Source: Cervus elaphus
Taxonomy: Eukaryota; Chordata; Mammalia; Artiodactyla; Cervidae
Assembly (NCBI RefSeq): GCF_910594005.1
Contig: NC_057847.1
Span: 54,231,501 to 54,295,500, forward strand
Direction of reading: 5' to 3'
DNA: 64,000 nt
Shown here piece after piece: positions 59,272 to 64,000 of this stretch. The position numbers and the translations under genes were made by a program. The notes under the pieces were generated by a model that made no database searches, was not told where the DNA came from, and saw nothing but the letters and a program-made list of their open reading frames with translations. Numbering within the stretch: the stretch's first letter is position 1; the number at the start of each line of letters is the position of its first letter.

Positions 59272-59690
59272 CTGTCTTACTCAGGACCCTGTTAGTTGCA
59301 CATAATACACCCCAATTCAAAATCACTTAAACATAAGGGAAAAAGTATTGGCTCATGTCACTGAAAGTCCAGAGTGACTCCAGGCAAAGCTGGATCCAGT
59401 GATTCATTAGGCCTCTTGTTTTCTTGACCCTCCTTTCCTCTGGTGTGGCTCTCTCCAAGTGGATCTTTCCCAGAGCTGATCTTATATCTCAACTGCTTAG
59501 TTACTCTATCGGAAGGAATGTACCTCTCTTTTGACAGTTGTAACCAAAGTCCCAGATTGAGTGGAAGGACTTTTTTTTTTTTAATTGTGTGGTCTTTGAA
59601 TTTGTTACTGTGACAAAGAACATCTAATGTCATGATTGGCCAGACCCAGCGTCACATGGCCACTATGGGGTTGACCTCCTCCAGGCTTTG
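59272..59690. mobile_element. Ancient interspersed repeat, family not assigned
   Basis: AGTATTGGCTCATGTCACTG AAAGTCCAGAG, GCAAAGCTGGATCCAGTGAT and GACCCAGCGTCACATGGCC are phrases of a common old mammalian repeat. Same type as 22960-23280. Confidence 0.5.
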
Positions 59691-59762
59691 GGAACTGAGT
59701 TCAAGAGAGCAACAGGAAGTTGCGCCGCTGCTGTCTGAGGAGGAGGAGGCGGTGCCTCGCAG
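59685..59762 (+). other. Candidate cassette exon of GTDC1
   Basis: Acceptor-like TTGACCTCCTCCAG ends at 59684; consensus donor CGCAG|GTAAGT at 59763. The 78-nt segment is a multiple of three and is stop-free in the frame set by the phase-2 end of the upstream exon (it would begin Leu-Trp-Glu and contain Glu-Glu-Glu-Glu). Signal-only evidence; the acceptor lies in an old repeat. Confidence 0.25.
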
Positions 59763-60270
59763 GTAAGTCACAGTGAGCGCCGCAGTCAGACACGGAGTGA
59801 GGTCAGGAGTACCGTGCGCAGGACAGTTATTACAGCAGGATGGGATGGGGACCGTGGGTGAGGCTGGAGACGGCTACTGGGTTCTTAACATCTAACGTCG
59901 AAGTCGATTCTGAATGAGAATAACGGTAGTGGGGATGGTAAGGGTGAAGGAAAGAGTATGCATGAAATTTATATTTGCATTTCACTAGTTTTAAAATTTG
60001 TCTAGAAACGGAATTGAAATTTACCCTTATCCTATCTATGAAAAAAAATTTTTGTATACAAATTAATTCAGGTAAAATCACAGAGAGCACAGACTACTTT
60101 ATTAGTTATAATTATTTTTAAAATAGCTATGCTAGTTGTAAATCATTCATATTTACCCATTAAACTGAATCAGTGGGTTTCCTTTGGCAGCATTTTAAGT
60201 TATTCCACATACTTCAATGCAACAAAATTTACTTTTCTTTAAAGAATTACTGTAACACTTAATGAAATTT
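59763..60270. other. Intronic sequence; GC-rich start then AT-rich
   Basis: 59763-59830 is CpG-containing (GAGCGCCGCAGTCAGACACG). The rest is AT-rich with no recognised element. Confidence 0.45.
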
Positions 60271-60274
60271 CGAA

Positions 60275-60345
60275 CATATTGTGTATATATACACACATGT
60301 ATGTGTGTGTGTTTGTATGTATCACACACACACACACACACAATC
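60275..60345 (+). repeat. (TG)n/(CA)n microsatellite
   Basis: TATGTGTGTGTGTTTGTATG followed by TATCACACACACACACACAC, an imperfect palindrome of TG and CA halves. Confidence 0.9.
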
Positions 60346-60427
60346 AATAAGAGATTCACTACTTGGTATTAACTTCTCTAACTTATCACCCACTCCCCTC
60401 AAAAAAGGGAAAAGTCAGGTATTAAGT

Positions 60428-60550
60428 GTATCTATGGAGAAGGAAATGGCAACCCACTCCAGTATTCTTCCCTGGAGAATCCCATGGATGGAGGAGCCTG
60501 GTGGGCTACAGTCCACAGGGTTGAAAAGAGTCAGACACTACTGAATGACT
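60428..60550 (+). mobile_element. Bov-tA/Bov-A 3' half
   Basis: GGAGAAGGAAATGGCAACCC, CCCATGGATGGAGGAGCCTG and GAGTCAGACACTACTGAATG, then TTCACTTTCACTTTCA. Confidence 0.92.
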
Positions 60551-61623
60551 TCACTTTCACTTTCAAATGCTGAATCCCAAAGTGGAAAAGAATGAGTGAA
60601 GCTTGTGGTTGTCACTCAGCTTGCACTCAGTTTAGGAAAGCCAGTGTCTTCCTCAGTGGTCTGGATTGGCAAGGCGTCTGTTTGAAGAACGCACACTGTG
60701 GGCCAGACACAAATGATAAAAAGGTGAATAAGGCAGTATGCTTTAGGAATGGAATTTCTTCTCTTGGATATAGTTCTATTCCTTTTACTTATTTATTTTC
60801 TCCTGTACTCTTTGGACAGTGTTCACTTGAATCAGCCTTTCTAAAGCTGTCAGATACTAATATGTTTCTAGGAAATTTGCACACGTGGTAACCTATCTTT
60901 ACTACAATAGTAGACCTGAAAATACAGGGGATTTTTAGCCCATAGTCTGTTTTTCTGTGTATTGAGATATTTACTTGTATACAAACTGTTTTGGTGATTT
61001 TCAGAAAATGAAAGTGGCTAAGAATGTGAGCTAGTTTTTTTGTCATTGGTTTTTTGTTTTGACTCCATCATAACCTTAAATAAAATGAAAACTTTTTTCA
61101 TGAAGTTCAATTATATTAAATGCAGATATTATTTGTATATGGTGCGTGTCTGTGTATGTGTGTACCATTTGTATTGTAGAGTTTCTCATTCAGATGTAGT
61201 GATTCTTAGCTTTTAGTTTGTGACATTGCTAAATGTCTTCATTTTTCTCAAAGGGGACTTTTAAAAGGTTTTAAAACAAAAAAGCATCAATTCATTTTTA
61301 TTGAAAAAATACTTCTCCATAAAATTTTATAAGAAGATTGTTGCCAGGAATTTAGGCAATAGCTTAGTGCTGTTATCACAAAGGTTTGGGAATCCTTGAC
61401 TCTTGCAACAGGTAGAAATGAAGAGTTTAACTCAGGGGCTCATAAAAAATGATTAGGGGAACTATGTAATCATTTCAGTAGCAGTATTATTATTTTTTCC
61501 AAGTATTTAAAAATATTTAATGACATTCATATTTTATTTGCAGTACTTTTTGGAAAATGTAAAAGAAGTAGAGGTTAAAAATTGAGATTGTGCTCTGAAA
61601 TTTGAGTATTGAATATATGAGTA
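60551..61623. other. AT-rich intronic sequence, nothing recognised
   Basis: No exon or repeat assigned. Confidence 0.45.
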
Positions 61624-61715
61624 GAGGAAATGGCAACCCACTCCACTGGAGAATTCCACAGACAGAGGAGTTCATGGGGTTGCAAAGAGTCAGACACAAT
61701 TGAGTGACTGACACT
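61624..61715 (+). mobile_element. Bov-tA/Bov-A 3' fragment with internal deletions
   Basis: GAGGAAATGGCAACCCACTC CACTGGAGAATTCCAC, then TTCATGGGGTTGCAAAGAGT CAGACACAATTGAGTGAC. Two short segments of the usual body are missing. Confidence 0.88.
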
Positions 61716-62994
61716 TTCATTTTATGTAAGTAATCATTTTTTTGGGGGGGGGGGTCTGATTTTGTTATTTAGAACTGGGAGTAGAAAAAAAGAAGACACA
61801 CATATACATACACACAAGAAGAAGAAACAGTGGCAGTTTTAGATTTGAGGTACCTGAAAAGCATTCAGTCTTGTGGAAGCATGATCTTAATTTTTGCCTT
61901 CTTTCAGTCAGTTTTATTTTAGATAAAATGCTGGCAGATGGTAGTGATCCACTTGAACAGTGTTGAGTTTTCTTTATTTTTTTTTTTCCCATGGAAAAAA
62001 GCTCCCAGAAAACTTTTGTTCTTTTAATATGTTCAGCATGCATATACTTTACATGTATTAACTAGTATTAAAAATGCAGTTTCTAATTAGATGTCTAAAT
62101 CTGAGAGGAGTTGTGGTGAATACCAGCCCCTTAGAATTACTGAAAAAGGAAGTTTTGATAAACAGGGTTTTCTTTTTGGCTCTTGCATCCTTCAGCTTGC
62201 TTTGGCCCCAGAAACAAAGGAATTTGCATTATCAGCGTTTAAAAAACTATCATGTTCTAGGATTTCTAATGCATATTGCCATTGTTGATGATAAACCCTT
62301 AAGATATTAATTATATCAAAACTTGGAGAATTCATGACATTTACATTCTGTTATGACCACAGCAAAAAAGTTAGTACTTCAGTTATTATGGATTTTTAGT
62401 CTTTAGAAGAGCATCAATAGTTACAGACTTGGTATGTCTTAGGTTTTAGAGAGATTATAGGAAATCTCTAAAGTAACATCACAACTTGGTTTTGTTTGGT
62501 ATTTTTGTTTTACATTTTAAAATGTGGGGGATGATGGGGAAATCCCTTCTTTCCGAATTTATCTATATGAGTCACCTGAAGCCTTCCCTCTAATAGAGTT
62601 TAATGAAATAGTGCTATTTGAATCAGTATTTCCACATTTGCAATTCAGAATATTCAGTTTGAAATCATCAGCATTCATTTTCATTTCTGTTTTGCTTTTC
62701 AGTTTGCTGTACAATTTTTTTTTTTTTTCAGCTGCTAAGCATACCAAACCAAGAATGACTTCTTTTTTCATAGACATGGAGCGTCAATTGTTCTCTCACC
62801 TATTTTGCCTTGCTGACTAATGTGGTATTTGTTCGCAGCTCCAAACCACAGATTAGACGCTTAGATATTGACTAATCTTGACTTACAAATATTAGCCACA
62901 CAATGTGAATTCCTTCAGTGCTTGGGCATTCCTAGGAATGTTTGGTGGGTTTTGAGTTTTTGTTTGTACCTGTTAGATGAATTATTATGTAGTA
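61716..62994. other. AT-rich intronic sequence, nothing recognised
   Basis: G-run at 61744-61754 and poly-T runs near 61977 and 62715. No exon assigned. Confidence 0.45.
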
Positions 62995-63215
62995 GCTGTG
63001 AGGGACTTGGGGAGAACGCTGGACTCTTAGAAGTCAGAGGAGCTGAATTCAAGACGCAATTCAGCCATGTAGCTGTCGACAGGCAGATTCATTGTCCTTC
63101 TGTGTCTTCATCTGCAAGACAGTGAAAAGAAAAAATAATACCTGTCCATTTATCTTCAGGGTTTGTTATGAGGGTCAAGTGAGATAATAACGCTCAAAGA
63201 ATATTTTGTAAACTT
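62995..63215 (+). mobile_element. MIR SINE
   Basis: GAGCTGAATTCAAGACGCAA TTCAGCCATGTAGCTG, CTTCATCTGCAAGACAGTG and GGTTTGTTATGAGGGTCAAG TGAGATAATAA: sense MIR. Confidence 0.85.
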
Positions 63216-63561
63216 GAAGATGCTACTGTGAAATTAGAATTTGTGCTGTTCTTCTTTGTAACTCATTTGTTCTGAAATTTTCATTTTTAGATTATTAATC
63301 TCTAGCCTTTATTTCTTTTAAAATGTAAGTAGAAGAGATGGCATGAAATTAACACTTTAATTAAAAAAAATTATGTTTCAAGAATGTTTGGCCCACAGCT
63401 ACAATACGCTGCTACGTTTGTTCATCAGTACAGATGGTTCATAGTGATTGGGGGAAATGATAGTATGGATATTATTCAGATATTTTTGGTTTCTATTTAA
63501 TTTATTTCAGTTGTGGCATCAATTTTGAATTATAACTGAGCCAGCAGCAATCAACTAAATG
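63216..63561. other. AT-rich intronic sequence, nothing recognised
   Basis: No exon or repeat assigned. Confidence 0.45.
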
Positions 63562-63572
63562 TTATAGTGGGT

Positions 63573-63793
63573 GTGTCTGTGCTCAGTTACTTCAGACATG
63601 TCCGACTCCTTAAGACCCTATAGACTGTGGCTTGCCAGGCTCCTCTGTCCGTGGGATCCTCTAGGCAAGCATACTGGAGTGGGTTGCGGTGCCCTCCTCC
63701 AGAGGATCTTCCCGACCCATGGATTGAATCCATGTCTAAGTCTCCTGCATTGGCATTTGGGTTCTTTACCACTATTGCCACATTGGAAGCCCA
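63573..63793 (-). mobile_element. Bov-tA SINE with exact 11-bp target duplication
   Basis: CATGTCCGACTCCTTAAGAC, AAGCATACTGGAGTGGGTTG and GACCCATGGATTGAATCCAT in reverse order. TTATAGTGGGT lies at 63562-63572 and 63794-63804. Confidence 0.94.
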
Positions 63794-63804
63794 TTATAGT
63801 GGGT

Positions 63805-64000
63805 TGTTATTGTTGTTGAGTCGCTCAGTCACGTCCGACTCTGCAACATCATGGGCTGCAGCACACCAGGCTTCCCTGTCCTTCCCTATCTCCTGGAGTT
63901 TGTTCAAACTCATGTCCATTGAGTGGGTGATGCTATCCAACCATCTCATCCTCTGTTGCCCTCTTCTCCTCCTGCCCTCAATCTTTCCCAGCATCAGGGT
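63805..64000 (-). mobile_element. BovB 3' end, cut by the window edge
   Basis: GTTGTTGAGTCGCTCAGTCA, GGGCTGCAGCACACCAGGCT and CCTCAATCTTTCCCAGCATC AGGGT: the reversed BovB 3' end, continuing beyond 64000. Confidence 0.93.

Larger units (their letters stand above)
47345..64000 (+). other. GTDC1 coding intron (5' part)
   Basis: Follows the donor at 47345. No frame encoding the expected continuation of GTDC1 was seen to the end of the window, so the intron is at least 16.6 kb unless a cassette exon is used. It contains the composite minisatellite, a young L1 and several SINEs. Confidence 0.75.

Noticed and set aside
60275..60345. TG/CA palindrome as a regulatory hairpin
   Set aside because: It is an ordinary compound microsatellite with no further support.

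Overview
This is mammalian nuclear DNA from a ruminant (bovid-type) genome. It is AT-rich and mostly non-coding. It is dense in retroelements found only in ruminants or cetartiodactyls: Bov-tA/Bov-A SINEs, BovB (RTE) LINEs, CHR-type SINEs and a young bovine-type L1. Older mammalian elements (MIR, L2, L1M, MER5/hAT-Charlie, a MER2/Tigger-like MITE) lie between them. The sequence does not let me separate cattle from other bovids.

The one protein-coding segment I can support is a single exon at 47141-47344 on the + strand. It starts with the residues MSILIIEAFYGGSHKQL, the N-terminus of GTDC1, the glycosyltransferase now known as QTMAN (tRNA-queuosine alpha-mannosyltransferase). It has a polypyrimidine-AG acceptor and an AG|GTAATG donor, contains the start codon and ends in phase 2. 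I therefore read bases 1-47140 as intron(s) and possibly 5'UTR exons upstream of the coding start, and 47345-64000 as the beginning of a coding intron of at least 16.6 kb. I did not find the next coding exon or the promoter.

Layout. 0.6-2.1 kb: an old L1 on the - strand. 4.4-14.6 kb: scattered SINEs, MIRs and MER5-type elements, some nested. 15.5-22.3 kb: repeat-poor, with two spliced-exon-like segments near 15.6-15.8 kb. 22.3-32.4 kb: mixed BovB, L1, L2 and SINE pieces, including two extremely short insertions with perfect target-site duplications. 32.7-36.9 kb: a TIR-bearing MITE, SINEs and an L1 tail. 36.9-43.0 kb: largely unique AT-rich DNA. 43.0-45.0 kb: a 2-kb 5'-truncated BovB. 46.8 kb: a CHR SINE just before the GTDC1 exon. 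51.4-52.5 kb: a composite minisatellite in which the first ~33 bp of a Bov-tA SINE alternates with (CA)n about a dozen times and ends in the full SINE. 54.6-58.7 kb: BovB, L1 and L2 pieces and a young L1 with an exact 16-bp target-site duplication. 59.0-64.0 kb: SINEs, a GC-rich patch with a consensus splice donor, a MIR, and a BovB running off the window end.

I see no rRNA, tRNA or CRISPR locus and no multi-gene system. The most unusual structure is the SINE-head/(CA)n array. The most testable functional ideas are the candidate unannotated exons at 15577-15778 and 59685-59762.
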